The notes below the pieces were generated by a model that made no database searches, was not told the DNA's origin, and was given only the letters and a program-made list of their open reading frames with translations. The translations under genes were made by a program, and so were the position numbers. Below are positions 1 through 5,540 of a stretch of 5,540 bases of DNA, in pieces; positions within the stretch are counted from its first letter, which is position 1, and each line of letters starts with the position of its first letter. The DNA is from Acidiferrobacteraceae bacterium (lineage in GTDB: Bacteria > Pseudomonadota > Gammaproteobacteria > Arenicellales > UBA868): assembly GCA_002721105.1 (NCBI GenBank), contig PBJL01000023.1, positions 1-5,540 of the forward strand, in the 5' to 3' direction.

Positions 1-932
1 AGGCTAGGGTATCACTTCCCGGCGGATGCGCCATTGGGGCGAGGCCAATTGATCTCCATCTGAAAGGTTTCTCAGCATTAGGGGCAGATATAGAATTGAA
101 AGAGGGTTACGTTTGTGCAACTGCCAAAAAACTTAAAGGCTCTAGAATTTATTTTGATAATGTTACCGTTACTGGGACGATGAATGTCATGATGGCTGCT
201 GTGCTGGCCGAAGGGGAAACCGTTCTAGAAAACTCCGCTATGGAACCCGAGGTTGTTTTTTTGGCAGATATCCTTAACCGGGCGGGAGCCAAAATCGAAG
301 GTGCTGGTGATTATAATATAGTTATTAAAGGAGTTTCCGCCCTAAAGCCATTGGACTGCGTAATTTTTCCGGATCGTATTGAAGCTGGAACCTATATGAT
401 TGCTTCTGCTATAACTAAAGGCCAGGTGGAAGTTGCAAGCTGTGTGCCTGAGCATCTTGAGTCACTTTCCCAGAAACTCAGAGATGCAGGTGTAGAGGTA
501 GAGGAAGGCGAGACTTCTGTTTTAGTCAGGGGAAAAGATCTTATTTGTCCTGTCGATATTGAAACGGAAGTCTATCCAGGTTTTGCTACCGATTTCCAGG
601 CCCAGTTCATGGCATTGATGACTCTTGCTGAGGGATCAAGTGCCGTCAACGAAACTGTTTTTGAGAATCGTTTTATGCATGCTGCAGAATTACAAAGAAT
701 GGGGGCAGACATCGCCATTGAAGGTCACGTGGCCATCGTCAAAGGGGTTCAATGTCTCAGCGGTGCTCCAGTTATGGCAACGGATTTGAGGGCCAGTGCG
801 TCGCTTCTTCTAGCAGGACTTGCTGCTAGAGGTCAGACTAGTATTTCCCGCGTTTATCATATAGACCGCGGTTATGAGAGAATGGAAAATAAATTGTCCC
901 AGATTGGGGCTAGGGTGAAAAGGCTAAAATAA
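1..932 (+). CDS. murA: UDP-N-acetylglucosamine 1-carboxyvinyltransferase (MurA), 5'-truncated by the window edge
   Basis: MurA transfers enolpyruvate from phosphoenolpyruvate to UDP-GlcNAc, the first committed step of peptidoglycan synthesis in the cytoplasm. The reading frame is open from base 3 to the TAA at 930-932, giving 309 visible residues; about 105 N-terminal residues of a roughly 420-residue family protein lie upstream. The catalytic loop LPGGCAIGARP is present, with its cysteine codon at 27-29. This is the Cys115 equivalent that fosfomycin alkylates; an Asp here would have suggested intrinsic resistance. Also seen are the TDFQAQF segment (Asp codon 591-593, the Asp305 equivalent), ETVFENRFMH, MATDLRASASL and the C-terminal YHIDRGYER with its conserved arginine. 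A TTG at 96 could be read as a start, but it lies inside the conserved domain and is not the true start. The next gene begins 23 nt downstream, which suggests one transcript. Identification is firm; only the N-terminus is unseen. Confidence 0.97.
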   Translation, partial: ARVSLPGGCAIGARPIDLHLKGFSALGADIELKEGYVCATAKKLKGSRIYFDNVTVTGTMNVMMAAVLAEGETVLENSAMEPEVVFLADILNRAGAKIEGAGDYNIVIKGVSALKPLDCVIFPDRIEAGTYMIASAITKGQVEVASCVPEHLESLSQKLRDAGVEVEEGETSVLVRGKDLICPVDIETEVYPGFATDFQAQFMALMTLAEGSSAVNETVFENRFMHAAELQRMGADIAIEGHVAIVKGVQCLSGAPVMATDLRASASLLLAGLAARGQTSISRVYHIDRGYERMENKLSQIGARVKRLK

Positions 933-955
933 ATCTTTCCAATTCAGGAAATATT
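932..955 (+). other. Imperfect hairpin covering the ribosome-binding site of the downstream glycosyltransferase
   Basis: TTTCC (936-940) and GGAAA (947-951) can pair around a 6-nt loop. After one mismatch, AAT (932-934) can pair with ATT (953-955). The 3' arm holds most of the AGGA ribosome-binding sequence (946-949) for the ATG at 956, and the 5' end touches the murA stop codon. If it forms, ribosomes finishing murA would open it, which would couple translation of the two genes. The helix is short and AT-rich, so it may be chance. Confidence 0.3.
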
Positions 956-2050
956 ATGGAAACGCCCTATATTGAGCCTATTGAAGGCAAAGATTTCTTT
1001 AACATTTTACTATGGATGCCAAACTGGATAGGCGACGTTATCCTTGTTTTACCAACAGTCCAGTCTCTAAGTAGAAGTTTTCCAAATTCTAGAATTTCTC
1101 TTATCCTCAAAGCACCATCGCACGAACTTTTGGTAGGACATCCGGCGGTCGATTCAATTTTCAAGGTACCCTACGGACCTGACTCCGGTTTTTTTGAACA
1201 GATTCGCTTTGCCAGGCGATTAAAAAAATATCATTTCGATCTTGGTATTGTGTTTTCGAACTCTTTCCGGAGTGCCCTCCTGCTTTATCTTTCTGGTGTC
1301 AAAACTAGACTCGGTTACGACACCGACGGCAGGATAATGTTTCTCACTCATCCTTCGAAAGGTTCACCACGTTCTAAAACTCAGCACCGTGTTAAATATT
1401 TTTTTGGGGTGTTGGAACCGCTTGGACTTGAAGGCCCGGATACAAAGTTTGAATCTTTTATTCCCTTATCTTTGGACAAGTCACTCAAGGCAGAATTTGA
1501 TCGCTTACGCCCGGATACCCAAGATCTGTTTATCGCTCTTCACCCGGGGGGATCAAAATTTCCTCGGAGATGGCATTCTGAACGTTACGGTGTGCTTTGC
1601 CAAAAACTGATCAAAGAATATTCGGCGAAAGTCTTAATCATTGGCGGGCCAGAAGATGAGGAAATTGCGAACGGAATAGAAAGTACTTGCCCTCAGAATT
1701 CGGTACTGAAGCTAACGTCTCTTAATCTTCAACAAACTGCTGCTGCGATGCGTCAGTGCAGCCTTTTTATTGGTAATGACAGCGGTATGATGCATCTTGC
1801 AGCGATGATGGGAATTCCTGTCGTTGGTATCTTCGGACCCGGTAATGCGCTGACAACAGAACCCTATATTGAAGAGGAAAAAAGAGCGATTGTAACAAAA
1901 TCTTTTTTCTGTTCGCCTTGCCGGCAAAATTTTTTTAAAGAATGCAAACCCTCTCCCCATAACAAGCCTTATTGTATAGAGGATATTAGTGTTAAGGATG
2001 TGGAGGAAGCTGTGTGTAAATTAATCTCATCTGGGGTAGTCAAAATGTGA
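956..2050 (+). CDS. waaF: Glycosyltransferase family 9, probable ADP-heptose:LPS heptosyltransferase II
   Basis: GT9 enzymes add L-glycero-D-manno-heptose from ADP-heptose to the LPS inner core on the cytoplasmic face of the inner membrane. This 364-residue protein has the expected two-Rossmann (GT-B) pattern. MPNWIGD (residues 21-27) carries the N-terminal Asp that is the proposed catalytic base in the family. HPGGSKFPRRW (196-206) opens the C-terminal nucleotide-sugar domain, followed by VLIIGGPEDEE. GNDSGMMHLAA, with Asp275, Ser276 and His280, is the ADP-heptose-binding signature. A C-terminal cysteine cluster (C319-x2-C322-x7-C330-x9-C340) follows. The ATG at 956 has AGGA six bases upstream; it gives about 14 residues before the conserved start of strand 1, slightly more than usual. 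It lies 23 nt after murA, so both genes may form an envelope operon. Family assignment is strong. Heptosyltransferase II is favoured over I or III by the PNWIGD and cysteine motifs, but acceptor specificity is inferred. Confidence 0.8.
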   Translation: METPYIEPIEGKDFFNILLWMPNWIGDVILVLPTVQSLSRSFPNSRISLILKAPSHELLVGHPAVDSIFKVPYGPDSGFFEQIRFARRLKKYHFDLGIVFSNSFRSALLLYLSGVKTRLGYDTDGRIMFLTHPSKGSPRSKTQHRVKYFFGVLEPLGLEGPDTKFESFIPLSLDKSLKAEFDRLRPDTQDLFIALHPGGSKFPRRWHSERYGVLCQKLIKEYSAKVLIIGGPEDEEIANGIESTCPQNSVLKLTSLNLQQTAAAMRQCSLFIGNDSGMMHLAAMMGIPVVGIFGPGNALTTEPYIEEEKRAIVTKSFFCSPCRQNFFKECKPSPHNKPYCIEDISVKDVEEAVCKLISSGVVKM

Positions 2051-2077
2051 CAGGACTAAACAGCGTTTTCTCTAATA

Positions 2078-2127
2078 TTGAATTCCCCGCATAATGAAAA
2101 ATAAAGAAAATAGAGGTGTAGTATAGT
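2078..2127 (+). promoter_or_regulatory. Possible promoter region for the two-component operon
   Basis: The AT-rich gap after the glycosyltransferase holds promoter-like hexamers. TTGAAT (2078-2083) is followed after 18 nt by TAAAGA (2102-2107). Separately, TATAGT (2122-2127) is a good -10 match but lacks a clear -35. Neither is convincing alone. A promoter here is expected because the gap is long and the gene function changes. I see no strong terminator for the upstream gene in this gap, so read-through is also possible. Confidence 0.22.
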
Positions 2128-2141
2128 GGTCGATCAATCAC
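2126..2141 (+). promoter_or_regulatory. Imperfect 16-bp palindrome, possible operator
   Basis: GTGGTCGATCAATCAC matches its own reverse complement at six of eight positions per half. It lies just after the TATAGT hexamer and 50 nt before the kinase ATG, where an autoregulatory site of a LuxR-type regulator could lie. The evidence is positional and structural only, and a match of this size can arise by chance. Confidence 0.2.
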
Positions 2142-2190
2142 GAAATAATTTTTTGTTTGAGGAATAAACAACTATTTGAGATTAAGAAAT

Positions 2191-3582
2191 ATGCCGGGAA
2201 AAAATTACTCGATATTATCCATCCCTTGGTGGATTTACCTTTTGATGAGCGCGGTTGGTTGTATTATCATCACCACTCTTATTTTCAGTCACAACAACGC
2301 CGTAAGGATGAATGCTCTTTATGCCCCTTTGATCAACGCAAGTGTGGAAGTCGAATTGAACGTGACCATGGCGCATCTAATTGTGGAAGAGATTCTCAAT
2401 GGTGACCACTTTGAGGAAAGCCAAGTGTGGGATAATTACGCTCGGGCAAATTGGTATGTCGAGGCTATGTTGAATGGGAACCAAAAAGGGGAGGAGACTA
2501 TTTTACCAATGGAGTCAGAACGTTTGAGGTTAATCGTCAAGGACTTACTCAAGCGTTTATCGGAATTTCAGGAGATTTCAAGGGAGCGATTAAGAAAAAG
2601 AGCGATTTCTGGTCCCGGAACGGAAATCGACCAGCGTTATAACAGAATTTTCGTGATTTTTCTGAAAGAAGCCAAAGCGGTGAAGAAAAACTTACAACAT
2701 GTCATGACAGAAGATATGAGACAGTTTCGCGTTACATACTTCATTCTCATAGTTACAGGGGTTTTCTTAGCCCTAATAGTGGCAATGACCCTTTATCGAC
2801 TTGAGGGACTTCGATCTAAGGATTTCAAGCGACTTCAGGAAGCCAATGAAAATCTGGAGAACGAAATTGAGGAACGGATTCGGGCGGAACAGAAGTTAAG
2901 GGATTCTCGGGAGACCTTGCGTGATTTGACCAACCAGCTTCAATCTATTCGAGAGGAAGAAAAGACTAGAATTGCTAGAGAGGTACATGACGAACTTGGG
3001 CAGATGCTCACTGGTTTGAAGATGGAGTTATCTTGTCTGGAAAGTGATATAAAAAATGATCCCGATTCTCTTCACGAGAGACTTGAAGGCATGAAGAGAA
3101 TGGTTGACACGACGATCAACTCCGTGAGAAGGATCGCGACGGAATTACGTCCTCAAATATTAGATGTCTGCGGTCTTTGGGAGGCCATCGAATGGCAAGC
3201 GAAAGATTATCAGAAAAGGACGGGAATCGAATGTGTTCTTCAACAGGGAAAGGCGGAAGGAAGTTTACCCAAAAAGTTATCCACCGCGCTCTTTCGGATT
3301 TTCCAGGAAACCTTAACCAACGTTGCCCGTCACGCTAAGGCGACACGAGTAAATATAAGTTTTGAAATAGATGCCAAACAGGTCCAATTGAAAATTCACG
3401 ACAACGGTGTTGGAATAAGAGAGGAGAGGAAGCTCAATCCGGAGTCGTTAGGTTTGCTTGGAATTCAAGAGAGAGCTAATTATTGGAACGGACATGCTGT
3501 CATCACGGGAGTACCGAATAAGGGCACGACGGTGGCTTTGAGCATTCCGCTGGAACAAAATGAACCCACAGAACAACATTAA
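2191..3582 (+). CDS. Membrane sensor histidine kinase, NarL/DegS type (HisKA_3 + HATPase_c)
   Basis: The 463-residue protein should sense a signal at the membrane, autophosphorylate and pass the phosphate to the regulator encoded next to it. TM1 spans about residues 11-32 and TM2 about 181-203. The extracytoplasmic stretch between them (about 148 residues) looks mainly helical and charged and matches no sensor domain I recognise. A coiled-coil linker (about 210-258) leads, without a HAMP or PAS domain that I can see, into the HisKA_3 dimerisation domain with AREVHDELGQ; His266 is the predicted phosphorylation site. The ATP-binding domain shows the N box (FQETLTNVARHA, Asn377), the G1 box DNGVGI (404-409) and the G2 box GLLGIQERA (421-429). 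I chose the ATG at 2191. A TTG at 2176, with GAGGA 12 nt upstream, would add five residues and is a real alternative. The stimulus is unknown. Confidence 0.9.
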   Translation: MPGKNYSILSIPWWIYLLMSAVGCIIITTLIFSHNNAVRMNALYAPLINASVEVELNVTMAHLIVEEILNGDHFEESQVWDNYARANWYVEAMLNGNQKGEETILPMESERLRLIVKDLLKRLSEFQEISRERLRKRAISGPGTEIDQRYNRIFVIFLKEAKAVKKNLQHVMTEDMRQFRVTYFILIVTGVFLALIVAMTLYRLEGLRSKDFKRLQEANENLENEIEERIRAEQKLRDSRETLRDLTNQLQSIREEEKTRIAREVHDELGQMLTGLKMELSCLESDIKNDPDSLHERLEGMKRMVDTTINSVRRIATELRPQILDVCGLWEAIEWQAKDYQKRTGIECVLQQGKAEGSLPKKLSTALFRIFQETLTNVARHAKATRVNISFEIDAKQVQLKIHDNGVGIREERKLNPESLGLLGIQERANYWNGHAVITGVPNKGTTVALSIPLEQNEPTEQH

Positions 3583-4207
3583 AATATTCATCGTAGATGA
3601 TCATGCCGTGGTCCGACAAGGTCTAAAGCATATTGTTTCCCAGGCAAAGGATTTGGAGGTTGTTGGGGAAGCGGAAAACGGATGGGATGCGCTGGAAAAC
3701 ATTCCAGGTCAGGAAATCGATGTGGTGTTGATGGATATTGAAATGCCCCATAAAACCGGACTTGAGGCTTTGGTCCAGTTAAAATCTATGGCACCTAAAC
3801 TTCCGGTGATCATCCTCAGTATTTTCGAAGAGGAACAATATGGAATTCGCCTGATTCAATCCGGTGCAGCTGGATACCTTTCGAAAACTTGTCCACCTGA
3901 GCAATTAATTGAGGCAGTAAGGAAAGTGGCCGAAGGAGGTAAATACATTTCGCCCAGTCTAGGAGAAAAATTAGTGATGTCGATCGTTTCGAACTCTGGT
4001 ACATCGGTTCATGAAAATTTATCTAATCGGGAATACCAAGTTTTTTTCATGCTTGCTTCCGGTAAGAAGGTCAAGGAGGTTGCAAAGGACCTTTCTATAA
4101 GCATCAATACGGTTAATACTCATCGTAGCCGTATTTTAGCTAAGATGAACCTGGAAAATAATTCTGAAATTATCCGTTACGCCCTTAAGAACAAGCTGGT
4201 CAAATAA
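3560..4207 (+). CDS. NarL/FixJ-family response regulator (receiver + LuxR-type HTH)
   Basis: This 215-residue cytoplasmic transcription factor is the likely partner of the kinase just upstream. The receiver domain (about 7-122) has the acidic pair Asp13-Asp14, the phospho-acceptor Asp59 in LMDIEMP, Ser87 at the switch position and Lys109 in GYLSK, so all key residues are intact. After a linker, the LuxR-type HTH (about 154-213) begins with LSNREYQV and contains the recognition-helix segment SINTVNTHRSRILAKM. Its ATG lies 23 nt inside the end of the kinase gene, with GGA five bases upstream, so translation of the two is probably coupled and they form one operon. Phosphorylation normally drives dimerisation and DNA binding in this family. 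Target genes cannot be told from the window; the upstream palindrome is one candidate for autoregulation. Confidence 0.94.
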   Translation: MNPQNNIKIFIVDDHAVVRQGLKHIVSQAKDLEVVGEAENGWDALENIPGQEIDVVLMDIEMPHKTGLEALVQLKSMAPKLPVIILSIFEEEQYGIRLIQSGAAGYLSKTCPPEQLIEAVRKVAEGGKYISPSLGEKLVMSIVSNSGTSVHENLSNREYQVFFMLASGKKVKEVAKDLSISINTVNTHRSRILAKMNLENNSEIIRYALKNKLVK

Positions 4208-4230
4208 TTATGTATTTACTGAGTTTTTTT

Positions 4231-4287
4231 CACTTTTAAAGGCTCCAAAAAATTAGTGATTCTGTCTTAATAAAAGTGGTCCTTTTT
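4231..4287 (+). terminator. Weak candidate terminator after the response regulator
   Basis: CACTTTTA (4231-4238) and TAAAAGTG (4271-4278) are a perfect 8-bp inverted repeat. Four bases later comes TTTTT (4283-4287). The 32-nt loop and AT-rich stem are poor for an intrinsic terminator, so this may instead be a chance repeat. It is the only terminator-like element between the regulator and the SRP RNA. Confidence 0.28.
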
Positions 4288-4318
4288 AATCTCAGATTCC
4301 GATTTAATTCTCATTTTC

Positions 4319-4366
4319 TTCTGGAACGGAATGTTGGAGTGTGATAATTTGGCATCAGAGTATAAC
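4319..4366 (+). promoter_or_regulatory. Candidate promoter for the SRP RNA
   Basis: TGTGATAAT (4340-4348) is an extended -10 element (TGn followed by GATAAT) with a weak -35-like TTCTGG at 4319-4324. It would start RNA near 4355, about 25 nt before the predicted mature 5' end. E. coli 4.5S RNA is likewise made with a leader of about this length that RNase P removes. A second -10-like hexamer, TATAAC (4361-4366), would start RNA near 4373 but has no -35 at normal spacing. Which one is used cannot be decided from sequence. Confidence 0.38.
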
Positions 4367-4379
4367 AATTTAACTGCTT

Positions 4380-4491
4380 GGCAGTTTTGTTGGGCCTCGC
4401 GCAATGCGGGTTTGTGAACCCCGTCAGGTCCGGAAGGAAGCAGCGGTGACAACACTTTGCGTGTGCTGCGGGACTACCCAGCAATTCTGCC
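4380..4491 (+). ncRNA. ffs: Signal recognition particle RNA, small bacterial (4.5S) type
   Basis: This RNA forms the core of the bacterial SRP: it binds Ffh and, with FtsY, targets nascent membrane proteins to the translocon. The family's apical hairpin is complete at 4425-4443 (CAGGTCCGGAAGGAAGCAG), with the GGAA tetraloop at 4432-4435 closed by a C-G pair and the asymmetric internal loop that Ffh recognises. The ends were set by the terminal helix: GGCAG (4380-4384) pairs with CTGCC (4487-4491), then after two T-T mismatches TTGTTGGG pairs with CCCAGCAA, including one G-T wobble. The length of about 112 nt fits the Gram-negative form without an Alu domain. It sits just before dnaX, a common bacterial gene order. 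No clear terminator follows, so read-through into dnaX is possible. Exact ends may differ by a few bases. Confidence 0.95.
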
Positions 4492-4534
4492 TTTAAATAT
4501 TTCCCACCCTATTTATTTTTGTTTCGGATCCGTC

Positions 4535-5458
4535 GTGGATTTCCAGGCTTCAGCGTTAAAGTGGCGTCCCCAGAAATTTTCCGAGTTAGTTGGACAAGAA
4601 CATATAAAACGTACCCTATCCAATGCCATTTTGTTTAATCGCGTGGGTCATGCTTATCTATTTTCCGGAACGCGCGGCGTTGGCAAGACTACTGCGGCAA
4701 GAATTTTCGCCAAATCTCTGAACTGCCAGAAAGGACCAACTTCGGAGCCTTGCGACATATGTTCTTGTTGTGAGGAAATCCGCCGGGGAAACTGCGTCGA
4801 TGTCATGGAAGTTGATGGTGCTTCGAATAATGGGGTTGCAGAGGTCCGGGATCTTATTGAAAACGTCCAGTATGCTAGTTCAGCCTGTCTTTATAAAATT
4901 TTTATTATTGATGAAGTGCATATGCTATCCAGGAGTGCGTTCAATGCCTTGCTGAAGACATTGGAAGAACCTCCGGATCACGTCGTCTTTATATTCGCCA
5001 CGACTGAATTGCAGAAAATTCCTGAGACGATCCTTTCACGATGCCAATGCTTCCAGTTTAAACCGATGACTCATAGTCAAGTGGTCGAACAGTTAAAATT
5101 CATCTGCGAACAGGAGGGGATTTCGGCTGATATTGTTGGTTTGGAACAAATCGCCAAAAACGGTGGCGGAAGCATGCGCGATTCGCAAAGCCTGCTTGAT
5201 CAGGTGATCGCTTTTTCTGGCAAAGAGGTGGGAATCAAGTCTGTAGAGGCTATTCTAGGTTTGGTGGAGCGAGATGCGTTGAAACTTTTTATAGATTCCA
5301 TGGCTAACCGCGACGCAGCTGAATTGATCAGCCAAATTCAGGTTGTGGTCAATTCAGGTAAAGACCTAAACTATTTTTGTAGGGACCTAATCGAATACAC
5401 TCATCATTTGTTAATATTCAAGATTTCCGAAAAGCCGGAAAACTCTTTTGGATCCTAA
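4535..5458 (+). CDS. dnaX: DNA polymerase III clamp-loader subunit tau/gamma (DnaX), frame interrupted at the 3' part
   Basis: DnaX is the ATPase that loads the sliding clamp and, as tau, links the clamp loader to the polymerase cores. I chose the GTG at 4535, with GGA six bases upstream. It gives MDFQASALKWRP, matching the family start, and motif numbering identical to what I recall for E. coli: Walker A GTRGVGKTT with Lys51, zinc cysteines 64, 73, 76 and 79, Walker B IIDEVH (about 124-129), the SRC motif with Arg169 as arginine finger, and sensor-2 Arg215 in GSMRD. The same frame stays open upstream to a TTG at 4457, but that lies inside the SRP RNA and is rejected. The frame ends after 307 residues, in the middle of domain III. 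Family length is usually well above 400, and matching sequence continues in the +1 frame. Domains I and II are intact. Confidence 0.93.
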   Translation: MDFQASALKWRPQKFSELVGQEHIKRTLSNAILFNRVGHAYLFSGTRGVGKTTAARIFAKSLNCQKGPTSEPCDICSCCEEIRRGNCVDVMEVDGASNNGVAEVRDLIENVQYASSACLYKIFIIDEVHMLSRSAFNALLKTLEEPPDHVVFIFATTELQKIPETILSRCQCFQFKPMTHSQVVEQLKFICEQEGISADIVGLEQIAKNGGGSMRDSQSLLDQVIAFSGKEVGIKSVEAILGLVERDALKLFIDSMANRDAAELISQIQVVVNSGKDLNYFCRDLIEYTHHLLIFKISEKPENSFGS

Positions 5459-5540
5459 GCTTTGTGAGTTTGACTCCCTAAGTCAGCAAGCCAAAAAATT
5501 CCACGTAGATGAGCTTCATCAAATATTTACGGTTTTAGCC
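5439..5540 (+). pseudogene. dnaX: Continuation of dnaX in the +1 frame after an apparent frameshift
   Basis: Reading codons from 5445 gives LLDPKL, then EFDSLSQQAKKFHVDELHQIF, open to the window end. This resembles the domain III helices of DnaX, where an LLD-like segment is followed by a helix ending in QA and then a short helix with an EL pair. Removing one A from AAAA at 5439-5442 joins the frames as KISEKPE-T-LLDP, a smooth family-like junction. The +1 frame opens only after a TAA at 5412-5414, so the shift must lie between 5415 and 5455. The -1 frame stops at 5479-5481 and cannot serve. The segment is therefore dnaX coding sequence separated by a one-base insertion, which may be a sequencing error, a mutation or, less likely, a programmed shift. 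The rest lies beyond the window. Confidence 0.75.

Noticed and set aside
96..98. TTG at 96 as the start of murA
   Set aside because: The same frame is open upstream and encodes the conserved LPGGCAIGARP loop, so the gene is cut by the window edge.
141..1097. TCTAGAATTT occurring at about 141 and again at about 1088
   Set aside because: Both copies encode Ser-Arg-Ile within unrelated genes; a 10-bp match at this distance is likely coincidence.
967..1164. Minus-strand open frame of 65 codons
   Set aside because: It lies wholly within the glycosyltransferase gene, has no recognisable domain and looks like a shadow frame.
1712..1960. Minus-strand open frame of 82 codons
   Set aside because: It is antisense to the conserved DSGMMH region of the glycosyltransferase; the composition is that of a shadow frame.
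2157..2405. 82-codon frame overlapping the start of the kinase
   Set aside because: It overlaps TM1 and the sensor region of the kinase in another frame, shows low-complexity His/Gln/Arg runs and no domain; the kinase frame has clear domains.
4457..4534. Upstream extension of dnaX to a TTG start at 4457
   Set aside because: The TTG lies inside the SRP RNA, the added residues have no family match, and the GTG at 4535 gives exact motif numbering and a good ribosome-binding site.
4492..4534. Terminator between the SRP RNA and dnaX
   Set aside because: The segment is T-rich but I see no stable hairpin followed by a T run.
5439..5442. AAAA run as a slippage site for making a gamma-like DnaX
   Set aside because: It is not rejected as the site of the frame change, but four A are too few for known transcriptional slippage, no A-AAA-AAG motif is present, and the short product would not keep domain III.

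Overview
The window looks like an ordinary chromosomal segment of a Gram-negative, LPS-making bacterium. The evidence is a heptosyltransferase-type glycosyltransferase, the short (4.5S-like) bacterial SRP RNA without an Alu domain, and a MurA that is close to the enterobacterial type. The small SRP RNA placed directly before dnaX is a common Gram-negative arrangement. I cannot name the taxon from sequence alone; the style of the GT9 enzyme (MPNWIGD motif, C-terminal cysteine cluster) would suit a deltaproteobacterium-like or related lineage, but that is inference. I see no phage, insertion sequence, CRISPR or tRNA signal.

Layout, with every gene on the + strand: (1) the 3' three quarters of murA (peptidoglycan precursor synthesis), cut by the window start; (2) after 23 nt, a GT9 heptosyltransferase, probably waaF (LPS inner core), likely co-transcribed with murA; (3) a non-coding gap of about 140 nt with weak promoter-like elements and an imperfect palindrome; (4) a two-gene NarL/FixJ-type two-component system, with a membrane histidine kinase overlapping its LuxR-type response regulator by 23 nt; (5) a gap of about 170 nt with a weak inverted repeat and promoter-like sequence; (6) the SRP RNA gene ffs; (7) dnaX, the clamp-loader subunit, from a GTG start at 4535 and running to the end of the window.

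The first two genes both serve the cell envelope. The two-component system has no obvious target gene here; its kinase has a helical, unassigned sensor region. ffs and dnaX are housekeeping genes.

The point most worth checking is in dnaX. The reading frame stops at 5458, in the middle of domain III, but family-like coding continues in the +1 frame to the window end. One extra A in the AAAA run at 5439-5442 would explain this. A sequencing error or a real single-base mutation is more likely than programmed frameshifting, because the short product would lack most of the oligomerisation domain. I found no convincing undescribed system.
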